A DNA stretch of 64,000 nucleotides from Caldilineaceae bacterium (lineage in GTDB: Bacteria; Chloroflexota; Anaerolineae; Caldilineales; Caldilineaceae): NCBI GenBank assembly GCA_022842065.1, contig JALHQH010000026.1, positions 101,480 through 165,479 on the forward strand, in the 5' to 3' direction. Positions 43,254 to 53,603 of the stretch are shown here, one piece after another. The position numbers and the translations under genes were made by a program. How positions within the stretch are numbered: position 1 is the stretch's first letter; each line of letters begins with the position of its first letter. The notes under the pieces were generated by a model that saw only the letters and a program-made list of their open reading frames with translations, had not been told where the DNA came from and did no database searches.

Positions 43254-46200
43254 TCAGCTATACGCCATGATCTCCAAGGTGCGCACGAGCGCAGTCCGCC
43301 AGACCCCTTCCTCATCAATCGGCAGATAGATGGCGCGGCGGGCAACGCGGGCGGACCGTTCAGGGTCAATGTTATCGTCATCGACTTGGCCGAGGCCAAG
43401 TCGAATGCGCCGCTGCATGGCGGGACGATTCATATTTTCCAGCGTTTCACTGCGCAGGACCAGTTGATCCAACTCGCGCCCAATCCGCTCGACCCCAGCC
43501 TTAAGTGCCAAAATTTTCACCTTGATCTGGAAGAGTAGATTTTCAACTTCTTCGGGCAGACTGCTGGTCTCTTCATCCTTGCCAAAGCGGTCAAGTAACT
43601 CCTGGCGCATCTCGTCCAACGTTTCCAGATGGGTAATGCCGGCAATGCGCCGGTAAATTTGTAGCCGCAACCCTTCATCATCAATATAGATCTGCGGAAT
43701 TTGCGCATCAATCGGCAGATCCAACTGTACCGGCGGTGCCAGCGGATCATCCAGATCAAATGGTGTCTCTAGGTCCGTGGCGAGGGGCAAGGGGCGAGTG
43801 GCGACTGCCGCCGTCCCAGTCTCTCGTGTCTCGTCTCTCGCGGGTGCCTCCGGGGCTCGTGTCTCGTGTCTCGTGTCTCCTATCTCCCCCGGCGTTTCCT
43901 CTCCCTGCTCCCCCACCGCCTGCGCAAAACGATCCTTCTTGCGTTTCGCTTCGTTGATCGCCTGAGCGAGCAAGCGGGTATAGAGATCAAAGCCGACACT
44001 GTCGATGTTGCCATGTTGACGTGCGCCGAGCAATTCACCCGCGCCGCGGATCTCCAGATCGCGCATGGCGATGCGGAAGCCGGCGCCTAGCTCCTCGCTG
44101 CTCTCCATAATTGCCGAGAGGCGACGGCGTGAGTCATAGCTGAGTGAAGTGTGCTTTTCATAGAGCAGGTAACAGTGACCACGCTGCGCACTACGCCCAA
44201 CCCGCCCGCGCAACTGGTAAAGCTGGGCCAGCCCAAAGTGCTCGGCGCGGTTGATGATAATGGTGTTGGCATTGGGGATATCCAGCCCATTTTCGATGAT
44301 CGTGGTGGAGATCAGTACATCGTAGTTGCCCTCGGCAAAGGCGATCATCGCATCTTCCAACTCGCGTTCGGGCATTTGGCCGTGGGCGACCAGGATGCGC
44401 GCCGTCGGCACCAGGTGTTGGATGCGGTCGGAGAGATAGTGCAGGCCGCGAATCTTATCGTTGACGACGAAGACCTGGCCATTGCGGTCGAGTTCGCGCT
44501 GGACGGCATGGCGTACCAGCACTTCATCAAATTCTGAGAGGACGGTGTGGACCGGCAAGCGCTCCTTGGGCGGCGTGTTGATCGTGCTCATGTCCCGAAT
44601 GCCGCTCAAACTCATATGCAGTGTGCGCGGGATCGGCGTGGCGCTGAGGGTGAGCACATCAACCTTGGTGCGCAACTGTTTAAACTTCTCTTTGTGGGCG
44701 ACGCCAAAGCGTTGCTCTTCGTCGATGATGATCATCCCCAGCTCTTTGAAATCCACATCTTCGCTGAGCAGCCGATGAGTGCCGACGACAAAGTCGATAC
44801 TCCCTTCGCGCAACCCATTGATGATCTTCTGCTGCTGGGTCGGGGTGCGAAAACGGCTAAGCATCTCCACACGCATGGGGAAACGGCCCAAGCGCTGGCT
44901 GATCGTGCGATAATGTTGTTGGGCCAAAATCGTGGTCGGCACCAGCATCGCCACCTGCCGCCCGTCGAGGATCGCCTTGAACGCGGCCCGAATCGCCACT
45001 TCGGTCTTGCCATAGCCCACATCGCCACAGATCAGCCGATCCATCGGCTTATCGGATTCCATGTCGCGCTTGATCGCATCCACCGCTTGGAGCTGATCTT
45101 CGGTCTCCTCGTAGGGGAAACTGGCTTCCATCTCCTCCTGCCAGGGACCATCCGGACTATAGACATAGCCGGTGATCAATTCGCGCTCGGCGTATAGATG
45201 AAGCAGATCCTGCGCAATATCGGCGACGGCGCGTTTGGCCCGATCCTTAACCGTCTGCCAATCCGCCGTGCCCAACCGCGTGATATTCGGGTTCTTCTCC
45301 CCGGCCCCGACATAGCGGCTCAGCCGATCCGCCTGATGGACAGGGACGTAGAGTTTATCGCCGCGTGCATAACTGACCTGGAGATATTCCCGTTCAATCG
45401 CGTCGAGCTTTAGTTTGACCAGCCCGTCAAAGGTGCCAATGCCATGTTCGAGATGGACGACAAAGTCCCCTTGTTTGACATCGGAAAAGAAAACTTCGGC
45501 GGCGACACGGCTCTGTTTGTGGGAACGCTGGCGGGCTTGTGGTTTGCTCCAGCCATAGAGTTCGGTGTCGGTATAAAAGTGGAGGGTGCGTGTGGTGCCG
45601 CCGGTCGGCCCGGTCAAACCCTTCATCACAAAACCTTCGCCGAGAACGCCTTGCACCAGCGCAATCCCTGGTGCGGGCGGCGTTGTCAGATCGCTCTGCA
45701 CATGGGCAATGATATCTGCTTCGCGTAGCGACTCTTGCAGCCGCGCGGCCTGCCGTGTAGCGAGTACGGTATAGTGACTTTGGCTCTGCTCTTTTTGCAG
45801 ATCATCAATAATCGGCTTGACCTTGCCGCCATAACGGGGACCGGGGGCAAAGCTGCGCGCCAAGGGCGTGTTGGCATCGGTATTCTTACCATAAAGATCG
45901 CCGTAGCCGAGCAGGATCGGGTTGCGTTGGGCCAGTTGGCTGCGCAACTCTTCGCCTGTAAAGAAAGGGTGGGCAAAGTTGTGGGGCAATTCACCGCTGC
46001 GCTGCAACTCTTCACGCAGATTAGCCGCTTGGCCCTCCAACTCATGGACCGTGGCAAAAAAGTCGAGTGAATCATCCAAAACCAGGGTCGCATCGTTGTC
46101 AAGATAGTCGAGCAACGAGGTCGGTTGCTCATAAAAATAGGGCAGATACCACTCCACGCCATGAAAGCTCTGGCCTTGGCTTAACTGTTCCACCTCCAGC

Positions 46201-47042
46201 CGTAACTCTTCACGAATCGCAAGCAGCAAACTGGGGTCCATCAGCGGCGAGGCGTTGGCGTCATTGCCGATATTTTCCAGGGTCGTCAAGCTATCACCTT
46301 TAACGCCCAACCGTGCCAGCGCGGCAGGTCCATACTTGGCCAGCGCCTCGCTGCCGGGGCCAATCTCCACACTATCAACGCGGGTAAGCGAGCGCTGGGT
46401 GGTCGGATCAAAGATGCGCAGACTATCCACTTCGTCGCCAAAGAGGTCGATGCGGATCGGCGCGGTGAGATTGGGCGGCCAGATGTCGATAATGCCACCA
46501 CGGCGCGCAAAGGTGCCCGGTTCTTCCACCGTTTCGGCGGGATTGTAACCGGTCTGCACCCAATTGGTCGTCATCTGCTCCAGACGCACCACGCCACCGG
46601 TCCGCAATGGCCGCAAGGAAAGGCGTAACTCGCGGGCCGGCAGGGTCTTTTGCATCAACGCACGCGCACTGGTGATAATCAACGGTTTGGGGCCGGTGCG
46701 ACTTTGCAGGGCGGAGAGGGCGGTCAGGCGCTGCTGGCGCGTGTAACCGCTCCAGGCAATACGTTCATAGGGCAAGGCATCCGGCTCGGCAAAGAGGTAG
46801 ATCGGCGCGCCGCCCGCCTCGCGCGGGGGTAACCAACTCTCCAGCCCCTGCGCCAACTGTTGCGCCATTTCGCTACGCGCCGTCACCAGCACGAGCGCAC
46901 CCGGTCGATCCTGTTTCAACCCAGCCACGACATAGGGGCGCGCCGCCGCAAGCAGCGCCTGGGGCGTGCTCGCCGGGGCTGTCGTCAACGCTTGATACGC
47001 AGGAAGCTGCGCTAACAATTTGAGGAGGCCAGAAAGATTCAT
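43254..47042 (-). CDS. mfd: Transcription-repair coupling factor Mfd
   Basis: 1262 residues from the ATG at 47042 (the frame is open further upstream but only through repeat sequence). Domains in order: UvrB-like region; RNA polymerase-interacting CarD-like domain ([20 protein letters not shown]); RecG-like helicase with Walker [14 protein letters not shown] box [18 protein letters not shown] and [17 protein letters not shown]-terminal TRCF domain ([13 protein letters not shown]). It removes RNA polymerase stalled at DNA lesions and recruits UvrA. Between the helicase and the TRCF domain is an unusual charged, low-complexity insert of some 50 residues (about 1045-1095), coded partly by GTCTCGT-type repeats. 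The pth gene lies upstream in the same direction and may be co-transcribed. Confidence 0.96.
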   Translation of the reverse strand: MNLSGLLKLLAQLPAYQALTTAPASTPQALLAAARPYVVAGLKQDRPGALVLVTARSEMAQQLAQGLESWLPPREAGGAPIYLFAEPDALPYERIAWSGYTRQQRLTALSALQSRTGPKPLIITSARALMQKTLPARELRLSLRPLRTGGVVRLEQMTTNWVQTGYNPAETVEEPGTFARRGGIIDIWPPNLTAPIRIDLFGDEVDSLRIFDPTTQRSLTRVDSVEIGPGSEALAKYGPAALARLGVKGDSLTTLENIGNDANASPLMDPSLLLAIREELRLEVEQLSQGQSFHGVEWYLPYFYEQPTSLLDYLDNDATLVLDDSLDFFATVHELEGQAANLREELQRSGELPHNFAHPFFTGEELRSQLAQRNPILLGYGDLYGKNTDANTPLARSFAPGPRYGGKVKPIIDDLQKEQSQSHYTVLATRQAARLQESLREADIIAHVQSDLTTPPAPGIALVQGVLGEGFVMKGLTGPTGGTTRTLHFYTDTELYGWSKPQARQRSHKQSRVAAEVFFSDVKQGDFVVHLEHGIGTFDGLVKLKLDAIEREYLQVSYARGDKLYVPVHQADRLSRYVGAGEKNPNITRLGTADWQTVKDRAKRAVADIAQDLLHLYAERELITGYVYSPDGPWQEEMEASFPYEETEDQLQAVDAIKRDMESDKPMDRLICGDVGYGKTEVAIRAAFKAILDGRQVAMLVPTTILAQQHYRTISQRLGRFPMRVEMLSRFRTPTQQQKIINGLREGSIDFVVGTHRLLSEDVDFKELGMIIIDEEQRFGVAHKEKFKQLRTKVDVLTLSATPIPRTLHMSLSGIRDMSTINTPPKERLPVHTVLSEFDEVLVRHAVQRELDRNGQVFVVNDKIRGLHYLSDRIQHLVPTARILVAHGQMPERELEDAMIAFAEGNYDVLISTTIIENGLDIPNANTIIINRAEHFGLAQLYQLRGRVGRSAQRGHCYLLYEKHTSLSYDSRRRLSAIMESSEELGAGFRIAMRDLEIRGAGELLGARQHGNIDSVGFDLYTRLLAQAINEAKRKKDRFAQAVGEQGEETPGEIGDTRHETRAPEAPARDETRETGTAAVATRPLPLATDLETPFDLDDPLAPPVQLDLPIDAQIPQIYIDDEGLRLQIYRRIAGITHLETLDEMRQELLDRFGKDEETSSLPEEVENLLFQIKVKILALKAGVERIGRELDQLVLRSETLENMNRPAMQRRIRLGLGQVDDDNIDPERSARVARRAIYLPIDEEGVWRTALVRTLEIMAYS
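43815..43890. repeat. GTCTCGT tandem repeat tract within the mfd coding region
   Basis: The plus strand reads CTCTCGTGTCTCGTCTCTCG, then CTCGTGTCTCGTGTCTCGTG. On the coding strand this is a run of (CACGAGA) that encodes RHETR and RDETRET. It resembles the short-period repeats seen between genes here but is read in frame. Confidence 0.65.
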
Positions 47043-47055
47043 TGTGTTGCTTTCA

Positions 47056-47128
47056 AAGTTGCAAAGTTGCAAAGTTGCATCTGTCACGATTACCCTTCCG
47101 CGACCCTGCAACCTTGCAACTATGCAAC
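47056..47128. repeat. AGTTGCAA repeat hairpin between pth and mfd
   Basis: AAGTTGCAAAGTTGCAAAGT on the left and CTGCAACCTTGCAACTATGC on the right, both in GTTGCA periodicity, form an imperfect hairpin. It ends 6 bases before the pth stop codon and begins 14 bases before the mfd start. Confidence 0.7.
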
Positions 47129-47133
47129 CCTAC

Positions 47134-47715
47134 TTAACCATTAAAGCGATTCATCGCCGTTTCGAGCCCGGCAAAGAGCCAACATTCCACGGCATCACAA
47201 ACTTTTTCGCGCAAGGGGCCAAAGATCTGCTCCTCGTCCGCGGTGAAATCTTGCAACACAAAGGCCGCCGGATCCATCCGCCCCGGTGGTCGGCCCATCC
47301 CCACTTTGACACGGGCAAAGTCGGCCGTGCCCAATAGCTCGATCATCGACTTGATGCCATTTTGGCCACCCGAACTGCCGCCAAGGCGCAGCCGCAACTT
47401 GCTGTGGGGCAAATCGATATCGTCATGGATCACGATCAGGTCGGCGGGCGTCGCCTTGTAAAAACGCATCAATTGTGCCACCGCCTGCCCACTGGCGTTC
47501 ATAAAGGTGAGTGGCTTGATCAACAGCACACGGCAGCGTTCCCCGCCTTGTTGCACCCAGCCGTCACCGGTCATGGCCTTCATCTGCATCTTGTTCAGAT
47601 CGATGCGGTGCCGTTTGGCAAAGCGCTCGACACATTGAAAGCCAATGTTGTGGCGGTTACCACGGTACTGCGGGCCCGGATTGCCCAGGCCAACGATAAG
47701 CTTGAGATTCGTCAT
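47134..47715 (-). CDS. pth: Peptidyl-tRNA hydrolase
   Basis: 193 residues from the ATG at 47715. It has all family motifs: [20 protein letters not shown] (the Asn and His of the active site), [15 protein letters not shown], and [20 protein letters not shown] with the catalytic Asp, then [14 protein letters not shown] and KVGMGRPPG. Length is typical. It cleaves peptidyl-tRNA released by stalled ribosomes. It is placed just before mfd on the same strand; the only item in between is the GTTGCA repeat. Confidence 0.96.
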   Translation of the reverse strand: MTNLKLIVGLGNPGPQYRGNRHNIGFQCVERFAKRHRIDLNKMQMKAMTGDGWVQQGGERCRVLLIKPLTFMNASGQAVAQLMRFYKATPADLIVIHDDIDLPHSKLRLRLGGSSGGQNGIKSMIELLGTADFARVKVGMGRPPGRMDPAAFVLQDFTADEEQIFGPLREKVCDAVECWLFAGLETAMNRFNG

Positions 47716-47731
47716 AATCAACTCAGTGAAG

Positions 47732-47789
47732 CGTAACGCAGTTTACCGAGGCCGCATAATGCGTTTTGTCCTCGATAAACTGCGTTACG
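47732..47789. repeat. Hairpin upstream of pth
   Basis: CGTAACGCAGTTTACCGAGG (47732-47751) pairs with CCTCGATAAACTGCGTTACG (47770-47789) with one mismatch. It separates pth from the Ig-like protein gene; 47 bases lie between it and that gene's stop codon. Confidence 0.65.
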
Positions 47790-47836
47790 TCTGTTTCTAT
47801 CGATCAGCACTAGCCATGACTTGCACAGCACTATGG

Positions 47837-48736
47837 CTAGCGATATTGCGTCCAAACCCAGTCGAAGATCCGCTTGCCCGCTAGCAGGGCAATAATGCCA
47901 AGGGCCAACGTCGCACTAAAGCGGATCCCTGTGAAGAAGAAACTGCGTAGGCGCTCAAGGGCGACGGCCTCGCCCAATTCGCGGGTAAAGCTGCTGCCCT
48001 CTACCGTACTCACCGCCTGATCGCTATCCGCAAAGACGACCCCACTGATCCCACCACTGGCCGTGATATTGCCAGGGGCAAAGACACTGCCGGTACTTGC
48101 GTTCGGGTCGAGCGCAATGGTCGCCACCGTGATGGGGGTTGGGCTAGCGCTAGTGTCCTGAAAGAGCGGCTGTGTCACAGAGCCGACGGCCGGCGTGGGC
48201 TGCGGCGCGGGCGTAAAGGTTGCCGTGGGAATGGCCGTTGGGGTCGGCTCACCACCAGGCGTGGTGGTCGGCGTGACGGTGGGCGTCAGATCGCCCCCAC
48301 TGCCGCCCAATTGTAAGCTGCGGGCAAAGAATTCGTCATAGTTGCCATCTGCCTTTACCACGCGCAAGCGGATACTATAGGTGCCGGCCGCAAAATTTGT
48401 CGTACGCCAAACCCCAAGTTGTCCATTCGTCACCTGGCTGGTGCCGCCATCAAAATAGATATAGGCGTCGTCACCGCTCGGTTCCAGCTTGTAGTAGAGT
48501 TCGTAACGCTGAAAGGAGTTGATGACCGCCGTGCCGGTGATGACAATATCCCCACTGACGGCTGCGCCCGAGGCCGGCGCGCTAATCCCGGCCGCCTGCG
48601 CCAAGGTTACGCGTGGCCAGAGCAGTGGCAGCGATTCGATGATGAGCAAAAGTAGCAAGAGCCAAAGCGCGCGCGGTTTGGGCGATGGGGAGAACCCAGG
48701 CTGCCGCTTGGCCGTTGCGGTTTTACATTCAAGCAT
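47837..48736 (-). CDS. Secreted, C-terminally anchored protein with Ig-like fold and Thr/Pro linker
   Basis: 299 residues from the ATG at 48736 (a TTG three codons earlier is possible). A signal helix (ALWLLLLLLIIESLPLLWP) is followed by a beta-rich domain (about 50-150: GAAVSGDIVITGTAVINSF, GTYSIRLRVVKADGNYDEFF) resembling Ig-like domains of surface proteins. A Thr/Pro-rich spacer (PTVTPTTTPGGEPTPTAIPT) follows, then a C-terminal membrane helix (FSATLALGIIALLAGKRIFD). No enzyme motif is seen. It lies 26 bases downstream of the DsbB-cytochrome gene and is probably co-transcribed. Confidence 0.7.
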   Translation of the reverse strand: MLECKTATAKRQPGFSPSPKPRALWLLLLLLIIESLPLLWPRVTLAQAAGISAPASGAAVSGDIVITGTAVINSFQRYELYYKLEPSGDDAYIYFDGGTSQVTNGQLGVWRTTNFAAGTYSIRLRVVKADGNYDEFFARSLQLGGSGGDLTPTVTPTTTPGGEPTPTAIPTATFTPAPQPTPAVGSVTQPLFQDTSASPTPITVATIALDPNASTGSVFAPGNITASGGISGVVFADSDQAVSTVEGSSFTRELGEAVALERLRSFFFTGIRFSATLALGIIALLAGKRIFDWVWTQYR

Positions 48737-48762
48737 AAGATCCAATTTCCAAAAAATGTCTA

Positions 48763-49701
48763 TTAGCGTTGTCCTACGCTGCGTAAGTAATGAACAATCG
48801 CCCTTAATTCTTCATCGGTGAGCGCTGATTGTCCACCATTTGGCGGCATGGGTACGCCACTTTTGTTAATGGGGTTATCTGCCGCCAACCCTTCGCTGAC
48901 AATTTTGATGACGGCTTCCATCGAACCACGCTGCACCAGTTCACTGTTCTGCAGTGAACTGCCTAGGCCTGAAATGCCTTGGCCTTGGGCACCATGACAG
49001 CCGACGCAACTCTTGGCATACAGGCGTTCACCCTCGGCGAGCGCGGTGACCATTTGGGCGGTCGCCGTGGCGGGTGGCAGATCGACCCCCATTGCCGCGC
49101 CGGTTTCGATGACCGTAAAGCCGCTGGTCGTGGTTTCGTTGAGACTAGCGTTGGACTCGGCATGAGCAACGGGGGCATTCACGCGCCCCAGCACCACAAA
49201 GGTGATCACCACCAGTAGGCTGATCAGCGCAACGGGTAGCCAGGGCCGTGTCTCGCCATCTTCTGGATCGGGTGTGCCGGCTTGCCAGGCGATCACTGTC
49301 ATGAACGTAATGATCAAGAAGGCAATCAGGGCCAGAAACGGAATGGTGATGAAGCCAAGCCAGTTAATCCATGCCACTGTACAGGGCGCACCAACATCAC
49401 ATGTGATGCTGCTGCTAAAGAGATCGGTTTTCTCCAGCAGGTAATGGTAGGAAGAGACCCCAATGCCCAGCAGCGAGAAGGGGAGCACCAACAACGGCAA
49501 CGCTTGCACACGCTGCACTAGCCCGACGGCGATAATCACCGCCAGTGGATACATCAGAATGCGCTGATACCAGCAGAGATTGCAGGGCACATAGCCGGCA
49601 ACTTCACTAAAGTAAAGGCTGCCACACATGGCGATCCACGCTGCTAATAACGCAATATAAAGACTGTTGCGGTCCAGCCAAAGCGATAGTCGATCCAGCA
49701 T
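48763..49701 (-). CDS. DsbB-like disulfide oxidoreductase fused to cytochrome c
   Basis: 312 residues. The N-terminal part (about 1-160) is a DsbB/BdbC protein: four helices, the first cysteine pair in YVPCNLCWYQRILMYP and the second in SITCDVGAPC. A fifth helix (LPVALISLLVVITFVVLG) leads to a linker, and then a class I cytochrome c domain (about 225-312) with the haem site CVGCHGAQGQG, a likely Met ligand in GVPMPPNGG, and LTDEELRAIVHYLRS. DsbB normally passes electrons to quinone. The tethered haem domain suggests a direct route from the disulfide relay to a c-type cytochrome. The DsbA gene ends 3 bases before this gene starts. Confidence 0.88.
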   Translation of the reverse strand: MLDRLSLWLDRNSLYIALLAAWIAMCGSLYFSEVAGYVPCNLCWYQRILMYPLAVIIAVGLVQRVQALPLLVLPFSLLGIGVSSYHYLLEKTDLFSSSITCDVGAPCTVAWINWLGFITIPFLALIAFLIITFMTVIAWQAGTPDPEDGETRPWLPVALISLLVVITFVVLGRVNAPVAHAESNASLNETTTSGFTVIETGAAMGVDLPPATATAQMVTALAEGERLYAKSCVGCHGAQGQGISGLGSSLQNSELVQRGSMEAVIKIVSEGLAADNPINKSGVPMPPNGGQSALTDEELRAIVHYLRSVGQR

Positions 49702-49704
49702 GGT

Positions 49705-50412
49705 TTATTGTCCGGCTGCGGCCAGCAAACGGTCAATCTCGGCTTGCACAGCGAGATAATCACTCTGGATTAGCTGACCGTTAATGAAGATCGATGGCGT
49801 GCCCGTGACCCCGCGACTTACCCCTTCTTGGACCGTGGCGTCAATGTCACTCTGGTGTTGGAGGCTACTCATACATTGCGTAAAGCCTTGCTCATTCAGG
49901 TTCAGCTCACCAGCGTAACCAATGAGTTGGTCGATCGTATAGCCGGCCTGACCACGGGTTTGGGCATCAAAGAGGCGATCATGGTAAGGCCAGAAGCTAT
50001 TCTGCTCGGCCGCACAAGAGGCTGCCTGCGCGGCCATGTTGGAGGCGGGGGCAAAGCCCTGCAACGGGAAGGTTCTATAGATCAAACGGACTTTGCCTGC
50101 CTTGACATAATCTTCTTTGATCCGCAAACCGACGGTGTTGGTCCATTCACGGCAGTGAGGACAGAGGAAATCTTCATAGGTTTCGACCGTTACTGGCGCA
50201 TTCGCATCACCCAAGCTCATGCCATCGATCCAGGCGGCATCGACATCGGGCTGTGCAATCGGCCCACTGGCGCGAGGCATATTCAGGTAGATGGCAAAGG
50301 CAATCAGTGCCACCATCACGACCCCCCCAGCGACCAACCAGATCAGCGCCGAACTGCTCCGCTTTGGATTCTGATGGGCGGATTTAATTTTGCTACGTGA
50401 AGAAACGGACAT
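49705..50412 (-). CDS. DsbA-like thioredoxin-fold disulfide oxidase, membrane-anchored
   Basis: 235 residues. One N-terminal helix (LIWLVAGGVVMVALIAFAIY) is followed by a DsbA/BdbD-like domain with the active site FLCPHCREWTN, then the helical insert (AQAASCAAEQNSFWPYHDRL) and the cis-Pro loop VTGTPSIFINGQL. It introduces disulfides into exported proteins. Reoxidation would be done by the DsbB-cytochrome protein encoded immediately downstream. Both are expected to work at the outer face of the membrane. The start ATG follows AGGGG. Confidence 0.92.
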   Translation of the reverse strand: MSVSSRSKIKSAHQNPKRSSSALIWLVAGGVVMVALIAFAIYLNMPRASGPIAQPDVDAAWIDGMSLGDANAPVTVETYEDFLCPHCREWTNTVGLRIKEDYVKAGKVRLIYRTFPLQGFAPASNMAAQAASCAAEQNSFWPYHDRLFDAQTRGQAGYTIDQLIGYAGELNLNEQGFTQCMSSLQHQSDIDATVQEGVSRGVTGTPSIFINGQLIQSDYLAVQAEIDRLLAAAGQ

Positions 50413-50588
50413 AACCTAACCCCTATCGTTGAAAATATGCGTGTACACAATGTTCGCCGTATAACGCCTACGCGCCGCAACCTGGTTGCAACGCATGCGC
50501 TATTCCCTGGCAATAGAATCGTTTTAGCAGTATACGCGATTTGAAGCGAAGGGGCAAGAAAATGGTAAGCGTGGGGCGTAGGTAGGGT

Positions 50589-50695
50589 GGTAGACAGGTA
50601 AATCAGTAAATCGGTAAATCGGTAAATTCATTAACAGTAGCCTATCTACTGATTTACCTATCTACCGATTTACCTATCTACCGATTTACCTATCA
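50589..50695. repeat. GGTAAATC octamer hairpin array, copy 3
   Basis: GGTAAATC/AGTAAATC units on the left face CTATCTACCGATTTAC units on the right. The right end reaches the stop codon of the CapA-like gene (50695-50693). The rest of the 280-base gap, from 50413, shows no gene; the probable DsbA promoter lies there but cannot be singled out. Confidence 0.8.
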
Positions 50696-52492
50696 CCAAT
50701 AGCTGGCACCAAAAACGCGCTGCAGGATGGCTTCATTTTCGGTCGGTGTGGTCCAGCGGGGTTGGCCGTAGTCATAGAGGATGGTGGTAAAGATCTGGGT
50801 GCTGAGGTGGCGATTATTATAGATCGTGTGTTTGACAATCAGCCCTTCACGAGTGGCCTGGCTCCACATCTGGTCGAAGTAGAGATTGCCCAAGCCATAG
50901 AGAACCAGCTTTCCATCCGTAAATTCCATGCCCTGGGGGACGTGGCTCTGAACACCTGTCACAATATCCGCACCGGCGCGGACGACGGCATTAAAGTTCT
51001 GGCGCTGATCGAGCAATGGCGTCGGATTGTAGCTCTCCTGATATTGAAATTCGACCAGCACGACCGCCGCGCGATCCAACTCTTTAATGTTGCGCACCGT
51101 CGCCGACATAATGTTCAGGTCAAATTCGGCGCTGCCTGGTGCATCATCCGTGGCCCAGGCAAACCGCGGGCCATAACTATTGGCACCCAAGAAGGCGAGT
51201 CGATTGCCATTGTGTTCCAGATAAAGGGGGGCAAACGCCTCTTCTTTGTTGCGGCCACCGCCATAGACCGGCAGCCCAGCTGCTTCATAGATGTCAAGTG
51301 ACGTGACCGCGTCGGTCCGGCCATAATCGTTCTGATGGTTGCCGGTTAGCCCAATGATATCGACCCCGGATGCAGTCAAGGTTTCCATATATTCGGGTTT
51401 GCTGCAAAAGGTGAGATTTTCCATACGGGTGTCGGTTTCACAGCCAGGGACAAAGGGCACCTCGTTGCTGATCGCCGTGATATCGGCCGCGGCTAATTCT
51501 GGCCCCACCACTTCCGCTGGCCAGCCATAGCCGCGCTTGTCCATCTCGGCTGCGGTCAGCCGCACCATCGCAGTAACACCGGTCATCGCGATCACCGTCA
51601 ACCGGTCCGGGTCACGATTGCCAAGGGGCAAGGCGTCAAGCAAACGTTGCGCCGCCTGCTGCACTGGCTCGTGGTCGGCGGTAATGTGCGCATAGATCGA
51701 CGCCACGAGTGGATAGCGTTTGGCATCAAATTTGTTACTATTTTCAATCGGATTCTGGCCATCGAGTGGCAAAACAAGCAGCCGCGGCGCTAGTTGATCA
51801 AAGGGCAGCAGGACTAGCGTAGGCGTCTCCCCCCAGGCGGCGGCAACGACCTCTGCTTGGGTGGCATAGCCTTGAACTGTTGTCCCCGGTTCGTCCAGCA
51901 ATTGGCTGAGCAAGGGTAAAGTCTCACTGAGTACGGCAACCGCGGCGAACTGGGGTGATTCGCCCACCCAAGCGCGCTGTAGACTGGTTTGGGTCAGGGT
52001 TACCCCGATGCTGTCAAAGCGGGTGGCGGCGACAAAGGTGTATTGATAGCTACCGTCGGCTGCGGTTTGATTCAAATCAAAGTGCAAGATCCCAGGTGCA
52101 GCTTCCGCTGCGGTCGCGTCAATGTTTGTCATTGTCATCACATTGGTCGCGCCGGCCAGTGCATTTTCTTGTAGAATGAGACCAGGCACCCCTGCCCCCA
52201 CGGTCACGGTGATGGTTGGCGTGAGCAGCGTGCTGCCCGTCGTCGTGGAGCCGCCCGTCAAGGTCAACGCGCCGGTCGCCTGTGTCCCCGCCGTTGCCGA
52301 GAAACTTGTCGTGCTGGTAAGCGTAGAAGAAAGTGCCAAATCAGTAGTATCGGGGGTCACCGCTTCTACATCCTGACCGGAACGAGGGAAATTGGCGAGT
52401 AGCCAAAAGGCAAGGATGCCCCCGCCGACAATCATCATAACGCTGAGCGCCAGTGCAACCGGGCGCGTGATTTTGTGTGTCTGTAGATGCAT
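50693..52492 (-). CDS. CapA-like metallophosphoesterase-fold protein, membrane-anchored
   Basis: 599 residues from the ATG at 52492 (a TTG four codons earlier is possible). A signal-anchor helix ([20 protein letters not shown]) leads into a long Thr/Ser-rich linker (about 45-110). The C-terminal half has CapA/PgsA-type motifs: [34 protein letters not shown] and [31 protein letters not shown]. CapA proteins anchor or help export anionic polymers, such as poly-gamma-glutamate. The first metal motif is only weakly kept, so activity is uncertain. It stands alone on the minus strand. Confidence 0.8.
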   Translation of the reverse strand: MHLQTHKITRPVALALSVMMIVGGGILAFWLLANFPRSGQDVEAVTPDTTDLALSSTLTSTTSFSATAGTQATGALTLTGGSTTTGSTLLTPTITVTVGAGVPGLILQENALAGATNVMTMTNIDATAAEAAPGILHFDLNQTAADGSYQYTFVAATRFDSIGVTLTQTSLQRAWVGESPQFAAVAVLSETLPLLSQLLDEPGTTVQGYATQAEVVAAAWGETPTLVLLPFDQLAPRLLVLPLDGQNPIENSNKFDAKRYPLVASIYAHITADHEPVQQAAQRLLDALPLGNRDPDRLTVIAMTGVTAMVRLTAAEMDKRGYGWPAEVVGPELAAADITAISNEVPFVPGCETDTRMENLTFCSKPEYMETLTASGVDIIGLTGNHQNDYGRTDAVTSLDIYEAAGLPVYGGGRNKEEAFAPLYLEHNGNRLAFLGANSYGPRFAWATDDAPGSAEFDLNIMSATVRNIKELDRAAVVLVEFQYQESYNPTPLLDQRQNFNAVVRAGADIVTGVQSHVPQGMEFTDGKLVLYGLGNLYFDQMWSQATREGLIVKHTIYNNRHLSTQIFTTILYDYGQPRWTTPTENEAILQRVFGASYW

Positions 52493-52645
52493 AACCGTCT
52501 GCAATGGTGATTGAACTTACAAGTAACTAATGTTGGACAGTATACCCTACTAGTTAGGCACTCTGCAATGTGAGTAAAGTGAAATCAATTGGAAATCTCG
52601 CTGTAACAGCGTATATAACCTGTTTTTACGCAAAAATCAGCATGA

Positions 52646-52710
52646 ATAGGACTTACGCAGCGCTCGGCGGCTGCGCGTGTCGAAGCCAGAGAGCGCTGCG
52701 TAAGTCCTAT
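52646..52710. repeat. Hairpin with conserved GGCGGCTG-CGAAGCCAGA loop, copy 3
   Basis: 20-bp perfect arms (ATAGGACTTACGCAGCGCTC at 52646-52665; complement at 52691-52710), loop GGCGGCTGCGCGTGTCGAAG then CCAGA. Unlike the other two copies it lies between two divergent gene starts, not behind a stop codon. Apart from it the 379-base gap (52493-52871) holds only a possible -10 TATAAT at 52752-52757. Confidence 0.8.
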
Positions 52711-52871
52711 AAATAAAATATTGCGATTCGTAGGCGAGTACCAATCATGTGTATAATTCTACCGATCGATCTCAACCGCGCCATCTCACCCATGCCCCTG
52801 GGCGCGGTTAAGATGATAATTACTATTTCGATTAATGCAATTGTTACCGCTAGAAACGAGACAGGCGATTC

Positions 52872-53603
52872 ATGGCAGATGTAAACAGTCTTCCTTCCCT
52901 ATGGCAGACTATTCAAGAGGCAATGCGTCTCAACGAAACGATCTTTGTCGAGATCCAGCGCGTCCCCGGTGGGATCGTGGTCGCCCTCTTGATCGTCCTG
53001 CTGGCCGGCTTTTCCGAGTCGCTAGGGCAGAGTATCATTCTCTTTATTAATCGGGTGCCGCCTTGGCGTTTTATGCTGGCGCTCTTTATCACAGCCGCTA
53101 GCCATGTCCTCGGCTACCTGTTGTGGACTGTCATTATCTGGCTGGTTGGGGCCTACGCCTTTGGCCAGTCTGCGCCCCTGATCGTGCTGGCCAGCGCGGT
53201 GGGGCTGGCTTATGCGCCCCAACTGCTGGCCTTTTTTGAATTGACGCCCTTCTTTGGTAACTCTTTCTCGATTCTACTTTCGCTCTGGAGTATGATCGCG
53301 ATTGTGATTGCGGTACGCGCCGGCTTGGGGCTGGAGACCTGGCAGGCCGTCGTCGTCAGTGGGGTCGGCTGGCTGATCCTACAACTGTGGCGGCGCACGA
53401 TTGGTCGCCCCGTTTATGCCCTGGGGCGCTGGTTGCAACGGCGCGCGGCCGGGGTGCCCCTTGATTTTACCCTGGCTGATCTGCCCGTGTTGCGGCGACG
53501 ACGTGCTGGTGCAGATACCCTGGTCAATTGGCGCCAACGCATGGTGCAGAATGAACTACACGCGACCTTGCGTCTAATGAAACGGGAGCAGCGCCGTGGC
53601 TGA
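52872..53603 (+). CDS. Yip1-domain-like membrane protein
   Basis: 243 residues with about five helices (from [20 protein letters not shown] to [19 protein letters not shown]). The pattern [20 protein letters not shown] followed by [19 protein letters not shown] and [19 protein letters not shown] is that of Yip1/YIP1-family proteins in bacteria. The C-terminal 70 residues are basic and cytoplasmic. The reaction or partner is unknown. Its stop codon overlaps the GTG start of the next gene, so the two are co-translated. Confidence 0.7.
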   Translation: MADVNSLPSLWQTIQEAMRLNETIFVEIQRVPGGIVVALLIVLLAGFSESLGQSIILFINRVPPWRFMLALFITAASHVLGYLLWTVIIWLVGAYAFGQSAPLIVLASAVGLAYAPQLLAFFELTPFFGNSFSILLSLWSMIAIVIAVRAGLGLETWQAVVVSGVGWLILQLWRRTIGRPVYALGRWLQRRAAGVPLDFTLADLPVLRRRRAGADTLVNWRQRMVQNELHATLRLMKREQRRG

